Shown here one piece after another: positions 1 through 11,400 of a stretch of DNA of 64,000 nt (positions are counted from its first letter, which is position 1; each line of letters opens with the position of its first letter). The notes beneath the pieces were generated by a model that saw nothing but the letters and a program-made list of their open reading frames with translations, had not been told where the DNA came from and did not search any database. The stretch is from positions 1 to 64,000 of the forward strand of contig NZ_CALYPR010000006.1 in the NCBI RefSeq assembly GCF_945277285.1. Direction: 5' to 3'. Both the position numbers and the translations under genes were made by a program. This stretch comes from an uncultured Bartonella sp. GTDB taxonomy: Bacteria > Pseudomonadota > Alphaproteobacteria > Rhizobiales > Rhizobiaceae.

Positions 1-49
1 AGGCGGCCACACTGTTGGTGCCGGTATCGTTTCTAAAATCGTTGAATAA
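1..49 (+). CDS. tuf: Elongation factor Tu, C-terminal end (partial)
   Basis: Only the last 15 codons are in the window. They read GGHTVGAGIVSKIVE and then TAA at 47-49, which is the highly conserved C-terminus of EF-Tu, the GTPase that delivers aminoacyl-tRNA to the ribosome. The order tuf, tRNA-Trp, secE, nusG is common in Alphaproteobacteria and supports the call. Whether a second tuf copy exists elsewhere cannot be seen here. Confidence 0.9.
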   Translation, partial: GGHTVGAGIVSKIVE

Positions 50-52
50 TTG

Positions 53-97
53 AATAAAAGACAGACGTATTACGTTGAGAATGCGTCTGCTTTTATT
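53..97 (+). terminator. Intrinsic terminator after tuf
   Basis: A long hairpin begins 4 nt after the tuf stop. Left arm AATAAAAG (53-60), a bulged A, then CAGACGTATT (62-71); loop 72-79; right arm AATGCGTCTG (80-89) and CTTTTATT (90-97). It has 18 pairs with one bulge and one wobble, and ends in a T-rich arm. It separates tuf from tRNA-Trp, although readthrough or processing of a tuf-tRNA transcript remains possible. Confidence 0.75.
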
Positions 98-101
98 CTG
101 A

Positions 102-177
<76 letters not shown>

Positions 178-412
178 TTTTTAAAAATAGGCACTACGGA
201 AAATTAGAAGCAAAACAATGTGGTGAAAGAGCGCGTAAAAGTGTTTTTGGATGCCTGTGCTTTTGTTTTTGGCTTGTGTTTTGTTGAATAAAGCTTTATT
301 GAGTGTTAATAAAGAGATCGCGTGAGGCTGGTTTTTTGGCTTTTCGCGGTTTTGGTGTGTTTAAAGTGGATTTTTGTGATTCGCGATTGTTTGGAAAAAT
401 GTAGGAAAAGTG

Positions 413-625
413 ATGGCTGCTAAAACAAATCCCATTACCTTTATCAAACAGGTTCGGGCAGAAACTGCTAAAGTGACTTGGCCAAGCCGTCGTGAGACAA
501 CAATTTCAACTATTATGGTTCTAATGATGGCGGCGTTCGCTGCTGCATTCTTTTTTATCGCAGACCAGATTATGAATTTTGGCGTTTGGGAAAGTATTGA
601 TCTTTTGAAACGCCTTTTCAGCTAA
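413..625 (+). CDS. secE: Preprotein translocase subunit SecE
   Basis: This is the 70-aa single-span SecE, the essential clamp subunit of the SecYEG channel in the inner membrane. The conserved cytoplasmic stretch before the membrane segment (FIKQVRAETAKVTWPSR, about residues 10-26) is the family signature, and one hydrophobic helix follows at about 31-53. ATG 413 is preferred over the GTG directly before it (410) because AGGA at 403-406 is then correctly spaced. nusG follows after 21 bp, the classic secE-nusG pair. Confidence 0.95.
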   Translation: MAAKTNPITFIKQVRAETAKVTWPSRRETTISTIMVLMMAAFAAAFFFIADQIMNFGVWESIDLLKRLFS

Positions 626-646
626 TAGTTCAAGGAAAAAGTAACC

Positions 647-1177
647 GTGGCTGCTCGTTGGTATATTGTTCAGGCCTATTCAAATTTTGAAAAAAAAGTT
701 GCAGAGGCTATTGAAAAAGAGGCCAAGCTGAAAGGCTTGGATCATCTGTTCGAGAAGATTCTTGTTCCGACAGAAAAAGTTGTCGAGGTCCGGCGTGGGC
801 GCAAGGTCGATTCGGAACGGAAGTTTTTTCCGGGCTATGTTCTTGTCCGGGCCGATTTAACTGACGATGTTTATCATCTCATCAAAAATACGCCAAAAGT
901 AACAGGTTTTTTGGGTTCTGATTCGAAGCCGGTTCCAATTACCGATCGTGAAGCAGATCAGATTCTTAATCAGGTGCAGCAGGGGATTGAACGTCCGAAA
1001 TCTTCAGTTTCGTTTGAAGTTGGCGAACAGGTTCGCGTTGCTGATGGTCCGTTCGCTTCCTTTAATGGAATTGTCCAGGAAGTCGAAGATGAAAGGTCTC
1101 GGCTTAAGGTTGAAGTTTCGATTTTCGGCCGGGCGACACCGGTTGATTTGGATTTTGGACAGGTAGAAAAGCTCTGA
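647..1177 (+). CDS. nusG: Transcription termination/antitermination factor NusG
   Basis: The 176-aa NusG has an N-terminal NGN domain (about 1-110, starting ARWYIVQAYSNFEKKV) that binds RNA polymerase. A KOW domain (about 122-176, with ADGPFASFNGIV) contacts Rho or ribosomal protein S10. The start is GTG 647 with AAGGAAAAAG upstream. The length is normal for the family. It probably shares a transcript with secE and perhaps with the ribosomal protein genes downstream. Confidence 0.97.
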   Translation: MAARWYIVQAYSNFEKKVAEAIEKEAKLKGLDHLFEKILVPTEKVVEVRRGRKVDSERKFFPGYVLVRADLTDDVYHLIKNTPKVTGFLGSDSKPVPITDREADQILNQVQQGIERPKSSVSFEVGEQVRVADGPFASFNGIVQEVEDERSRLKVEVSIFGRATPVDLDFGQVEKL

Positions 1178-1340
1178 ATTTTCCTCGCGATGGTTTTAAT
1201 AAAACCGTTTCAAGGATTTAAAGTGTGGAAGGTGTTTGCGACTTTAGCCGGTTGCAAAAATCCGAACCACAAAACTGCAAGGTCGGGTATCCGGCTGATA
1301 ATAACGCCGATTTTCGGCATAATGTAAAAGGCAGATTGTT

Positions 1341-1769
1341 ATGGCTAAAAAAGTTGCAGGCCAGCTTAAGCTGCAGGTTCCGGCAGGAGCGGCTAATCCG
1401 TCTCCGCCAATTGGACCTGCCTTGGGTCAACGTGGCATTAATATTATGGAGTTCTGCAAAGCATTTAATGCTGCTTCGCAGGAGATGGAAAAGAATTCTC
1501 CGATACCGGTTGTAATTACCTACTATCAGGATAAGTCTTTTACTTTTTCGATGAAGACTCCGCCGGTTTCTTATTTCTTGAAAAAAGAAGCAAATTTGAA
1601 GTCGGGCTCGAAAGAACCGGGTAAAACGATCGCCGGCACAATTTCGCGTGACAAGGTTCGCAAGATTGCAGAAGCCAAGATGAAAGATCTCAACGCAAAT
1701 GACGTTGAGGCTGCTATGCGTATGATTGAAGGTTCCGCTCGTTCAATGGGTTTACAGGTGGTAGGCTGA
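1341..1769 (+). CDS. rplK: 50S ribosomal protein L11
   Basis: L11 is 142 aa. The N-terminal domain carries the proline-rich segment [20 protein letters not shown] (about residues 19-38), the thiopeptide and release-factor contact region. The C-terminal domain binds the GTPase-associated centre of 23S rRNA. A 163-bp spacer separates it from nusG, and L1 follows after 4 bp, so rplK-rplA form a tight pair. In enteric bacteria L1 autoregulates this pair, but no L1 site was confirmed here. Confidence 0.97.
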   Translation: MAKKVAGQLKLQVPAGAANPSPPIGPALGQRGINIMEFCKAFNAASQEMEKNSPIPVVITYYQDKSFTFSMKTPPVSYFLKKEANLKSGSKEPGKTIAGTISRDKVRKIAEAKMKDLNANDVEAAMRMIEGSARSMGLQVVG

Positions 1770-1773
1770 GATC

Positions 1774-2475
1774 ATGGCAAAGATAGCAAAAAGACTTAAA
1801 AAAATTCGTGAAGGCGTAGACTTCAATAAGTTTTATGCTTTGGACGAAGCTGTTAAAATGGTCAAAGACCGTGCAATTGCCAAGTTTGACGAGACAATCG
1901 AAGTTACGATGAATCTTGGCGTTGATCCGCGTTATGCCGACCAGATGGTTCGTGGCGTTGTCAATCTTCCAAATGGAACGGGACGTCATGTTCGGGTTGC
2001 GGTGTTTGCCCGTGGAGATAAGGCGGAAGAAGCAAAAGCTGCTGGTGCCGATATTGTTGGAGCCGAAGATTTGTTCGAGACAGTCAATGGTGGTACAATC
2101 GAATTCGATCGTTGCATTGCAACACCGGATATGATGCCATTGGTTGGTCGTTTGGGTAAAATTCTTGGACCACGCAGTTTGATGCCGAATCCGAAGGTCG
2201 GGACGGTAACTCCTGATGTTACAGCAGCTGTTAAGGCTTCCAAGGGTGGCGCAGTCGAATTTCGTGTTGAAAAAGCTGGCATCGTTCATGCAGGTGTTGG
2301 CAAAGCATCATTTAGTGCTCAACAGATTGCTGAAAATGTAAAAGCGTTTGCTGATGCCGTTTTGAAAGCAAGACCGTCAGGTGCTAAAGGTGATTATTTG
2401 AAGCGCATTAGTCTGTCGTCAACGATGGGCATTGGTGTCAAAATTGATTCAGCAACAATTCGTTCTGAACAATAA
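1774..2475 (+). CDS. rplA: 50S ribosomal protein L1
   Basis: L1 is 233 aa, the usual size. The body contains the family signatures [20 protein letters not shown] (central) and a [12 protein letters not shown] segment. It forms the mobile L1 stalk that guides deacylated tRNA from the E site, and in many bacteria it represses its own operon. It begins 4 bp after rplK. The 315 bp that follow are a structured leader for rplJ. Confidence 0.97.
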   Translation: MAKIAKRLKKIREGVDFNKFYALDEAVKMVKDRAIAKFDETIEVTMNLGVDPRYADQMVRGVVNLPNGTGRHVRVAVFARGDKAEEAKAAGADIVGAEDLFETVNGGTIEFDRCIATPDMMPLVGRLGKILGPRSLMPNPKVGTVTPDVTAAVKASKGGAVEFRVEKAGIVHAGVGKASFSAQQIAENVKAFADAVLKARPSGAKGDYLKRISLSSTMGIGVKIDSATIRSEQ

Positions 2476-2790
2476 GAATTAGGCCAGTGTTGAAACTGGC
2501 GAACTAATCCGGGCTTTTTAACAGAGTCCGGGTCATACCGGGGAAACCCGGAATGTCCTGTCCGAGATTGCGGGTGACACATTATGTGTCTTAATAGAAT
2601 TCAAGCCTGCATGAGACTGGGGTAATGACCTTAATGTTTTTGAGACTAAAAGGTTTGAACCAGCGTTGCCTTTGAACACTGTTGAAAGTGTGAAGAAGGG
2701 GACAGGATCCTCACTGATAACAGGAATGGTTCTTGTTATCTAAGGCAACCCGACAGGTTTTTGAGAAAACCTGTTAAATGGAGAGAGACA
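2476..2790 (+). promoter_or_regulatory. Structured leader upstream of rplJ (candidate L10 autoregulatory leader)
   Basis: A 315-bp gene-free stretch precedes rplJ. Visible hairpins are CCAGT/ACTGG just after the rplA stop and a GNRA-capped stem CCGGG-GAAA-CCCGG at 2538-2551. The rest is G-rich and repetitive in GGAC/GGGGA elements. In many bacteria L10 (with L7/L12) binds the mRNA leader of rplJL to repress translation, and position and length fit that. The kink-turn binding site itself was not identified by eye, so the assignment rests mainly on context. Confidence 0.45.
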
Positions 2791-3309
2791 GTGGATAGAG
2801 CGGAAAAACGCGAATTTGTCACTTGGCTCAACGGGGCTTTAAAAGAGTCCGGTTCGGTTGTGGTGGCTCACTATTCCGGTCTGACAGTTTCACAAATGAA
2901 CGAACTTCGTTCGAAAATGGGTGAAGCTGGCGGTGCCGTTAAAGTCGCAAAAAACCGCCTTGCCAAGATCGCTCTTAAGGGCACGGATTCGGAATCAATT
3001 TCAAATCTGTTCACCGGACAGACTTTGATAGCCTATTCTTCGGATCCGGTGACAGCACCGAAAATTGCTGTCGAATTTTCTAAGGCTAATGACAAACTTG
3101 TCATTCTCGGCGGTGCAATGGGCACCACCAACTTGAACGTCGATGCTGTGAAGTCGTTGGCTTCACTACCATCTTTGGACGAGTTGCGTGCAAAACTGGT
3201 TGGAATGATTTCTACACCAGCCACTCGCATTGCTCAGGTTGTCAATGCACCTGCTGGTCAGGTTGCACGCGTCATTGGCGCATATGCCCGCAAGAGCGAA
3301 GCGGCTTAA
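2791..3309 (+). CDS. rplJ: 50S ribosomal protein L10
   Basis: L10 is 172 aa from GTG 2791 ([14 protein letters not shown]), which sits behind a strong GGAGAGAG site. An upstream in-frame TTG at 2761 would add 10 unrelated residues and is rejected. L10 anchors L7/L12 dimers at the ribosomal stalk base through its C-terminal helix. The conserved KNRLAKIAL and [20 protein letters not shown] segments are present. rplL follows 104 bp later. Confidence 0.96.
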   Translation: MDRAEKREFVTWLNGALKESGSVVVAHYSGLTVSQMNELRSKMGEAGGAVKVAKNRLAKIALKGTDSESISNLFTGQTLIAYSSDPVTAPKIAVEFSKANDKLVILGGAMGTTNLNVDAVKSLASLPSLDELRAKLVGMISTPATRIAQVVNAPAGQVARVIGAYARKSEAA

Positions 3310-3413
3310 GGCTGTTTCGCAAACCGGCTTTAAAGAGAGATTTGAAAAAATCTCTTTCGGGTCGGTTCGCTGTTAAACAATTGGTTAAACCTTTTATTTG
3401 AAGGAATATAAAA

Positions 3414-3785
3414 ATGGCTGATCTCGCAAAGATCGTTGAAGACCTTTCCAACCTCACCGTTTTGGAAGCTGCTGAGCTTTCCAAGATGCTGGAAGAAAAA
3501 TGGGGCGTTTCGGCTGCTGCTCCTGTTGCAGTTGCTGCTGCTGGTGGTGCTGCTGCTCCTGCTGCCGAAGAAAAGACAGAATTTGATGTTATTCTCGTCT
3601 CTGGTGGTGCACAGAAGATTAACGTTATTAAGGAAGTCCGTGGCATTACCGGTCTTGGCCTCAAAGAAGCCAAGGATTTGGTTGAAGGTGCTCCGAAACC
3701 CGTCAAAGAAGGTGTTTCGAAGGATGAAGCCGAGAAGCTCAAAGAACAGCTTGAAAAAGCTGGTGCTAAGGTTGAGCTTAAATAA
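3414..3785 (+). CDS. rplL: 50S ribosomal protein L7/L12
   Basis: This is the 123-aa L7/L12. An N-terminal dimerisation helix pair (about 1-36) is followed by a very Ala/Gly/Val-rich hinge (about 39-54) and a globular C-terminal domain (about 56-123) with [20 protein letters not shown]. It recruits and stimulates translational GTPases such as EF-Tu and EF-G at the stalk. The ribosome-binding site is GAAGGA. The downstream 354 bp before rpoB hold stable hairpins. Confidence 0.98.
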   Translation: MADLAKIVEDLSNLTVLEAAELSKMLEEKWGVSAAAPVAVAAAGGAAAPAAEEKTEFDVILVSGGAQKINVIKEVRGITGLGLKEAKDLVEGAPKPVKEGVSKDEAEKLKEQLEKAGAKVELK

Positions 3786-3794
3786 GCTTGTGAA

Positions 3795-3894
3795 TCCGGT
3801 GGGTAAAAATCCCCACCGGAACCGCTTTCTTAAGCGGAAGAGCTTTGGAGTGAACCCTTTTCCTGACAGTTCGGTGGCTGTCAGGAAACGGGTT
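3795..3894 (+). promoter_or_regulatory. Three consecutive hairpins in the rplL-rpoB spacer
   Basis: Hairpin 1 pairs TCCGGTGGG (3795-3803) with CCCACCGGA (3812-3820). Hairpin 2 pairs CCGCTT (3822-3827) with AAGCGG (3832-3837). Hairpin 3 is long: AACCC-T-TTTCCTGACAG (3853-3869) against CTGTCAGGAAA-C-GGGTT (3878-3894), 16 pairs with one mismatch. None is followed by a clear U-tract. In E. coli the same spacer holds a partial attenuator and an RNase III site that set the ratio of L7/L12 to beta subunit. A similar role is inferred. The rest of the spacer to 4139 shows no gene. Confidence 0.6.
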
Positions 3895-4139
3895 TAAACC
3901 GTTCAAGGATTAGACAATAGAATTAACGATTGGATGGTTGATCGTCTATCTTTGAGAAAATAAGGCGCTCCGGTTGCATGGGGGTTGCCAGTCGTTGTCC
4001 GAATTTTCGGGCTGCGGCTACTAAATAACTGAGTGGTAGATCTTTTTTGATCTATTTAAACTGGTCTGCTTGTTGCAGATTAATAACGTATTGCTCATAA
4101 GGGATAATATCCCCGAAGGGCACAAATCAAGGAGCGACG

Positions 4140-7100
4140 ATGGCTCAGACCCTTTCATTTAATGGTCGCAAGCGCGTACGCAAGGTATTCGGAAAGATTC
4201 CCGAAGTGGCCAAGATGCCGAACCTTATTGAGGTTCAGAAGGCTTCTTATGACCAGTTCCTTATGGTTGAAGAACCTAAGGGTGGAAGAAAAGACGAAGG
4301 CTTGCAAGCTGTATTCAAGTCGGTGTTTCCGATTACGGATTTTTCGGGCGCATCCATGCTGGAATTTGTCCGTTATGAATTCGATCCACCGAAATTTGAT
4401 GTCGAAGAATGTCGGCAACGCGATCTTACTTATGCGGCACCGCTTAAGGTGACGCTGCGTTTGATCGTGTTCGATATTGATGAAGATACCGGTTCCAAGG
4501 ATATCAAGGATATTAAGGAACAGGATGTCTATATGGGCGATATGCCCTTGATGACGGATAACGGTACTTTTATAGTTAACGGTACCGAACGTGTTATTGT
4601 ATCCCAGATGCATCGTTCACCGGGTGTATTCTTTGATCACGACAAGGGGAAATCCCATTCCTCTGGCAAACTTCTGTTTGCTGCCCGTATTATTCCGTAT
4701 CGTGGGTCTTGGCTTGATATCGAATTCGATGCCAAGGATATTGTCTATGCCCGTATTGATAGGCGCCGCAAAATTCCTGTTACCAGTATTTTGATGGCAC
4801 TTGGAATGGATGGGCAGGAGATACTGTCGACATTCTATAATACGGTCACCTTCAAGCGAGCAAAAGACGGTTGGCGTATACCTTATTCGGCAGAACGTTA
4901 TAAGGGCATGAAACTGCTAGCCGATCTTGTTGATGCCGATACCGGTGAGGTTGTTGCTCAGGCTGGCAAAAAACTGACAGCCCGTGCTGCAAAAATGTTG
5001 GCGGAAAAAGGTCTCAAAGAGATCAAGGCAACCGAAGACGATCTTTATGGTTCTTATCTTGCTGAAGATATCGTCAATTATGACACTGGCGAAATTTATC
5101 TTGAAGCAGGTGACGAAATTGATGAAAAGACATTGAAAGTTCTGCTCGATCAGAATGTTGAAGAGATCAATGTCCTTGATATCGACCACGTCAATATCGG
5201 TGCCTATATCCGTAATACTTTGGCAGCAGATAAAAACCAAAGCCGACAGGATGCACTGTTTGATATTTATCGCGTCATGCGTCCGGGTGAACCGCCTACA
5301 CTTGAAACGGCTGAGGCAATGTTCAATTCGCTGTTTTTTGATCCTGAACGTTATGATCTTTCGGCCGTTGGCCGTGTGAAGATAAACATGCGTCTTGATC
5401 TTGATTGTCCGGATACTGTGCGCATTTTGCGTAAAGAGGATATTCTGGCGGTTGTCAAAACACTTGTTGAGTTGCGTGATGGACGTGGCGAGATCGACGA
5501 CATTGATAACCTTGGTAATCGTCGTGTTCGTGCCGTCGGTGAATTGATGGAAAATCAGTACCGCATCGGTCTTTTGAGGATGGAACGCGCAATCAAAGAG
5601 CGTATGTCTTCAATTGAGATTGACACGGTTATGCCGCAAGATCTCATTAATGCCAAACCTGCTGCTGCGGCTGTGCGTGAATTTTTCGGTTCGTCGCAGT
5701 TGTCGCAGTTCATGGACCAGACAAACCCGCTTTCGGAAATTACCCATAAGCGTCGTCTGTCGGCATTGGGACCGGGTGGTTTGACTCGTGAGCGTGCTGG
5801 TTTTGAGGTTCGTGACGTGCATCCGACCCATTATGGTCGTATCTGTCCGATTGAAACTCCGGAAGGGCCGAATATCGGTCTTATCAACTCGCTTGCGACA
5901 TTTGCTCGTGTCAACAAATATGGCTTCATTGAAAGTCCGTACCGCAAAATTATTGATGGTAAAGTGACAAGAGAAGTTGTCTATTTGTCGGCGATGGAAG
6001 AGTCCAAGCACTATGTTGCGCAGGCTAACTCGACATTGAGCGACGATGGCAAGTTCGTTGATGAATTTGTTGTTTGTCGTCATGCTAATGAAGTGTTGAT
6101 GGCACCACGTGAAAATATTGACCTTATGGACGTTTCACCAAAGCAGCTGGTTTCGGTTGCTGCGGCTCTCATTCCTTTCCTTGAAAATGACGATGCTAAC
6201 CGCGCTCTGATGGGCTCTAACATGCAACGTCAGGCTGTGCCTCTGGTTCGCGCCGAAGCACCGTTTGTAGGAACCGGAATGGAACCTGTTGTCGCTCGTG
6301 ATTCAGGTGCGGCTATCGCTGCCAAGCGTGGTGGTGTCGTCGATCAGGTTGATGCAACACGTATTGTTATCCGTGCAACACAAGATCTAGATCCGACAAA
6401 ATCGGGTGTTGATATCTATCGTCTGCATAAGTTCCAACGCTCGAACCAGTCGACCTGTATCAACCAGCGTCCTCTGGTGCGTGTGGGCGATCACATTGAG
6501 AAGGGCGATATTATTGCTGATGGTCCTTCAACCGATCTCGGTGATTTGGCTCTTGGTCGTAATGTTCTTGTCGCGTTCATGCCGTGGAACGGTTACAACT
6601 ACGAAGATGCCGTATTATTGTCAGAACGGATGGTTGCCGAAGACGTATTCACTTCCATTCATATTGAAGAATATGAAGTTTCGGCACGTGATACTAAGCT
6701 TGGACCTGAGGAAATCACTCGTGATATTCCAAATGTTTCGGAAGAAGCATTAAAAAATCTCGACGAGGCAGGCATTGTCTATATCGGAGCGGAAGTCCAA
6801 CCGGGTGATATTCTCGTAGGCAAGATCACGCCAAAAGGTGAAAGTCCGATGACACCGGAAGAAAAGCTTTTACGAGCGATTTTCGGTGAAAAGGCTTCTG
6901 ATGTCCGTGATACATCAATGCGGATGCCTCCGGGGGCTTTTGGTACAGTTGTCGAGGTTCGTGTTTTCAACCGTCATGGTGTTGAGAAAGACGAACGCGC
7001 TATGGCTATTGAACGGGAAGAAATTGAACGTTTGGCCAAAGACCGCGACGACGAACAATCCATTTTGGATCGCAGCGTTTATGCACGCCTTATTGATATG

Positions 7101-8279
7101 CTTGATGGAAAAACAGCGATTGAAGGGCCAAAAGGCTTCAAGAAAGGCACTAGCCTCAATGAAGTAGTCATGAACGAATATCCGCGTTCACAATGGTGGC
7201 AATTTGCTGTCGAAGATGAAAAGCTCCAGGGTGAGATCGAAGCATTGCGCAAGCAATACGATGAATCTAAGGATGCTTTGCAGCGCCGCTTCATGGATAA
7301 GGTTGAAAAAGTCCAGCGTGGCGACGAGATGCCTCCCGGGGTCATGAAAATGGTCAAGGTTTTTGTTGCCGTTAAGCGCAAAATCCAGCCGGGTGACAAG
7401 ATGGCTGGGCGTCATGGTAACAAGGGTGTCGTTTCACGCATTTTGCCGATTGAAGACATGCCGTTCCTCGCTGATGGGACACACGCGGATATTGTGTTGA
7501 ACCCGCTGGGTGTTCCAAGCAGAATGAATGTCGGGCAAATTCTTGAAACCCATCTGGGCTGGGCGTGTGCTGGCATCGGCAAGCAAATCGGCGAATTGCT
7601 GGAGGCTTATCGCAAGAGCGGTGATATCAAGCCCGTCCGGAAGCGTATTGAGGATATCATTCCCGATAACGACCGTAACGAGCCGATCCGTGATTATGAT
7701 GATCCGAGTATCGTTCGTCTGGCCGAACAGATGAGCCATGGTGTGTCGATTTCGACACCGGTTTTCGATGGTGCCCACGATGCTGACATCAACGATATGT
7801 TGAAAGAAGCAGGACTGGCAACATCAGGACAGGTTCAGCTATTTGACGGCCGTACCGGTGAACCTTTTGATCGTCAGGTGACAGTTGGCTATATTTATAT
7901 GCTTAAACTGCACCATCTGGTTGATGACAAGATTCACGCCCGTTCGATTGGCCCTTATTCGCTTGTTACCCAGCAGCCGTTGGGTGGTAAAGCGCAGTTC
8001 GGTGGTCAACGTTTCGGCGAGATGGAGGTCTGGGCACTGGAAGCCTATGGTGCCGCTTATACCTTGCAGGAAATGCTGACTGTAAAATCGGACGATGTCG
8101 CTGGACGTACCAAAGTTTACGAAGCTATTGTTCGTGGCGATGATACGTTTGAAGCCGGTATACCGGAAAGCTTCAACGTTCTTGTCAAGGAAATGCGGTC
8201 TCTCGGTCTCAATGTCGAGCTTGATGACACGCGTGAATTGTTGGCTCAGCAGCAAAATTTGCCGGATGCAGCCGAGTAA
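4140..8279 (+). CDS. rpoB: DNA-directed RNA polymerase subunit beta
   Basis: RpoB is 1379 aa, as expected for alphaproteobacteria, which carry a lineage insert. The rifampicin region is visible ([18 protein letters not shown], then [13 protein letters not shown]) and has the sensitive-type residues at the positions equivalent to E. coli D516, H526 and S531. The [15 protein letters not shown] segment near the C-terminus is the catalytic-centre region. With beta-prime it forms the core of RNA polymerase. The start at ATG 4140 is supported by AAGGAGCGACG. rpoC lies 141 bp downstream. Confidence 0.98.
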   Translation: MAQTLSFNGRKRVRKVFGKIPEVAKMPNLIEVQKASYDQFLMVEEPKGGRKDEGLQAVFKSVFPITDFSGASMLEFVRYEFDPPKFDVEECRQRDLTYAAPLKVTLRLIVFDIDEDTGSKDIKDIKEQDVYMGDMPLMTDNGTFIVNGTERVIVSQMHRSPGVFFDHDKGKSHSSGKLLFAARIIPYRGSWLDIEFDAKDIVYARIDRRRKIPVTSILMALGMDGQEILSTFYNTVTFKRAKDGWRIPYSAERYKGMKLLADLVDADTGEVVAQAGKKLTARAAKMLAEKGLKEIKATEDDLYGSYLAEDIVNYDTGEIYLEAGDEIDEKTLKVLLDQNVEEINVLDIDHVNIGAYIRNTLAADKNQSRQDALFDIYRVMRPGEPPTLETAEAMFNSLFFDPERYDLSAVGRVKINMRLDLDCPDTVRILRKEDILAVVKTLVELRDGRGEIDDIDNLGNRRVRAVGELMENQYRIGLLRMERAIKERMSSIEIDTVMPQDLINAKPAAAAVREFFGSSQLSQFMDQTNPLSEITHKRRLSALGPGGLTRERAGFEVRDVHPTHYGRICPIETPEGPNIGLINSLATFARVNKYGFIESPYRKIIDGKVTREVVYLSAMEESKHYVAQANSTLSDDGKFVDEFVVCRHANEVLMAPRENIDLMDVSPKQLVSVAAALIPFLENDDANRALMGSNMQRQAVPLVRAEAPFVGTGMEPVVARDSGAAIAAKRGGVVDQVDATRIVIRATQDLDPTKSGVDIYRLHKFQRSNQSTCINQRPLVRVGDHIEKGDIIADGPSTDLGDLALGRNVLVAFMPWNGYNYEDAVLLSERMVAEDVFTSIHIEEYEVSARDTKLGPEEITRDIPNVSEEALKNLDEAGIVYIGAEVQPGDILVGKITPKGESPMTPEEKLLRAIFGEKASDVRDTSMRMPPGAFGTVVEVRVFNRHGVEKDERAMAIEREEIERLAKDRDDEQSILDRSVYARLIDMLDGKTAIEGPKGFKKGTSLNEVVMNEYPRSQWWQFAVEDEKLQGEIEALRKQYDESKDALQRRFMDKVEKVQRGDEMPPGVMKMVKVFVAVKRKIQPGDKMAGRHGNKGVVSRILPIEDMPFLADGTHADIVLNPLGVPSRMNVGQILETHLGWACAGIGKQIGELLEAYRKSGDIKPVRKRIEDIIPDNDRNEPIRDYDDPSIVRLAEQMSHGVSISTPVFDGAHDADINDMLKEAGLATSGQVQLFDGRTGEPFDRQVTVGYIYMLKLHHLVDDKIHARSIGPYSLVTQQPLGGKAQFGGQRFGEMEVWALEAYGAAYTLQEMLTVKSDDVAGRTKVYEAIVRGDDTFEAGIPESFNVLVKEMRSLGLNVELDDTRELLAQQQNLPDAAE

Positions 8280-8286
8280 TTTGAAA

Positions 8287-8308
8287 AGGTGCGCCAGTCG
8301 GCGCACCT
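8287..8308 (+). promoter_or_regulatory. Intercistronic hairpin between rpoB and rpoC
   Basis: A perfect 9-bp GC-rich stem AGGTGCGCC / GGCGCACCT closes a 4-nt AGTC loop, 7 nt after the rpoB stop. No T-run follows, so it is unlikely to be a strong terminator. It may protect or punctuate the rpoB end of the message. Confidence 0.55.
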
Positions 8309-8420
8309 CTATTGGCTTTTATTAAAGTCGAACCAAATAGATTTCTGAGATAGGATTGTTTTCCAATCGTGGAGACAAACTATCGTAACGGGTTTTGATG
8401 AACCCCTGAAGGAGAACGGC

Positions 8421-11400
8421 ATGAACCAAGAGGTCATGAATCTTTTCAATCCTCAGGCGCCTGCACAGACGTTTGATTCCATCCGGATATCAATTGCCAG
8501 CCCTGAGAAGATTCTGTCCTGGTCTTATGGCGAAATCAAAAAGCCAGAGACCATTAACTACCGTACGTTCAAGCCAGAACGTGACGGGCTTTTTTGCGCG
8601 CGTATTTTCGGGCCGATCAAAGACTATGAATGTCTGTGCGGCAAATACAAACGCATGAAATATAAAGGTATTATCTGCGAAAAATGCGGCGTCGAAGTGA
8701 CCCTTTCGCGTGTTCGTCGTGAGCGTATGGGGCATATCGAGCTTGCTGCGCCTGTCGCTCATATCTGGTTTTTGAAATCACTGCCAAGCCGTATCGGCAC
8801 GCTTCTTGATATGACATTGAAAGATATCGAGCGTGTTCTTTATTTTGAAAACTACATCGTTACAGAACCAGGGCTAACTTCACTGAAGATGCATCAGCTT
8901 CTTTCAGAAGAAGAATATATGATGGCAGTCGACGAATTCGGGCCGGATCAGTTTACAGCTTTGATTGGTGCGGAAGCCATTTACGAATTGCTCGCAGCAA
9001 TGGATCTTCAAAAAATCGCTGCTGACCTTCGTGCAGAATTGGCGGAGACAACGTCGGATCTTAAAATCAAGAAATTGATGAAACGTCTGAAGATTGTCGA
9101 GAACTTTATTGAATCAGGAAACCGTCCGGAATGGATGATTATGAAAGTCATTCCGGTTATTCCACCTGATCTTCGTCCACTGGTTCCATTGGATGGCGGC
9201 CGTTTTGCAACATCCGACCTCAATGATCTTTATCGCCGTGTGATTAACCGTAACAACCGTTTGAAACGTTTGATTGAACTTCGTGCACCGGGTATTATCG
9301 TACGCAATGAAAAACGTATGTTACAGGAAGCCGTTGATGCGTTGTTCGATAATGGTCGTCGTGGACGCGTCATTACTGGTGCCAACAAGCGCCCGCTGAA
9401 GTCGTTGTCAGATATGCTGAAGGGCAAGCAAGGCCGTTTTCGCCAGAACCTGCTTGGCAAACGTGTCGACTATTCCGGACGTTCGGTTATTGTGACCGGC
9501 CCTGAATTAAAACTGCATCAATGCGGTCTGCCGAAGAAAATGGCTTTGGAACTCTTCAAACCATTTATTTATGCGCGTCTTGATGCCAAAGGATTTTCAT
9601 CCACAGTAAAACAAGCCAAGAAGCTGGTTGAAAAAGAACGCCCAGAGGTTTGGGATATCCTTGAAGAGGTTATTCGTGAACATCCGGTTTTGTTGAACCG
9701 TGCTCCGACGCTGCACCGCTTGGGCATTCAGGCTTTTGAGCCAACGCTTATTGAAGGTAAGGCTATCCAGCTTCACCCTCTGGTTTGTACAGCATTCAAC
9801 GCCGATTTTGACGGCGACCAAATGGCTGTTCACGTTCCGCTGTCGCTTGAAGCCCAGCTTGAAGCCCGTGTTTTGATGATGTCGACAAACAATATTCTGC
9901 ATCCAGCTAATGGCGCACCGATTATTGTTCCGTCACAAGATATGGTGCTTGGTCTTTATTACCTGTCGATTGTGTGTGAACATGAACCGGGCGAGGGCAT
10001 GGCCTTCGGTGATATGGGTGAATTGCAACACGCCTTGGATTGCAAGGTTGTTACTCTTCACACAAAAATCAAAGGCCGCGTCAAGAGTGTTGATGCAGAT
10101 GGTAATATTGTATCCAAAATTTACGATACAACGCCGGGCCGCCTCATTATCGGTGAAACATTGCCGAAGAGCCCCAATATCAAGTTCGATATTGTCAATC
10201 AGGAAATGACGAAAAAGAACATTTCCAAGATGATTGACCATGTCTATCGTCATTGTGGGCAAAAAGAAACGGTCATGTTCTGTGACCGCATCATGTCTCT
10301 CGGTTTTGCTAACGCTTGTAAGGCCGGTATTTCGTTTGGTAAAGACGATATGGTAATACCGGAAAGCAAAGCTAGACTGGTTCAGGAAACCGAAGCTTTG
10401 GCGAAGGAATATGAACAGCAATATAATGACGGTTTGATTACGCAAGGCGAGAAATATAATAAAGTTGTCGATGCTTGGGGTAAATGTACCGATCGGGTTG
10501 CTGACGAGATGATGAAACGTATTCAGGCGGTCGAGTTTGATCCGGAAACCGGACGGCAGAAACCGATGAATTCCATTTACATGATGTCGCACTCCGGTGC
10601 CCGTGGTTCGCCGAACCAGATGAAGCAATTGGGTGGTATGCGTGGCTTGATGGCCAAGCCTTCAGGCGAAATCATCGAGACACCGATCATCTCGAACTTC
10701 AAGGAAGGCTTGACTGTGAACGAGTACTTCAACTCGACACACGGTGCCCGTAAGGGGCTTGCCGACACCGCCTTGAAGACGGCTAACTCCGGTTATTTGA
10801 CCCGTCGTCTTGTCGACGTTGCGCAGGATGCCATCATTTCAGAGGTTGATTGTGGAACAGACAAGGGCTTGACAATGCAGGCTATTGTTGATGCCGGTCA
10901 GGTTGTTGCGTCACTCGGACAGCGTATTCTTGGTCGTACGGCACTTCATGATATTCTCCATCCGACAACGGGTGAAGTTATTGTAGAAGGTGGGCGCATG
11001 ATTGAAGAAGCCGATGTTGCCAAGATCGAAGCAGCCGGTATCCAGTCTGTCCAGATCCGTTCAGCACTGACGTGTGAAACTCGTGTAGGTGTTTGTGCCA
11101 AGTGTTATGGCCGTGATTTGGCTCGTGGTACACCGGTCAATCAGGGTGAAGCTGTCGGCGTTATCGCTGCACAGTCCATCGGTGAACCGGGTACTCAGTT
11201 GACAATGCGTACATTCCACTTGGGTGGCACAGCGCAGGTCGTGGACACGTCCTATCTGGAAGCATCCTATGAAGGTAAGGTCGAGTTGCGTAACCGCAAA
11301 GTTGTTCGCAATTCTGAAGGTCATCTGGTGGTTATGGGTCGTAATATGGCCATTCTCATCAAGGATGAAAACGGTAAAGAACGTGCTTCACACCGTATTA

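Noticed and set aside
5690-5880. Rifampicin-resistance substitutions in rpoB
   Set aside because: The residues equivalent to E. coli D516, H526 and S531 are all of the sensitive type; no resistance change is visible.
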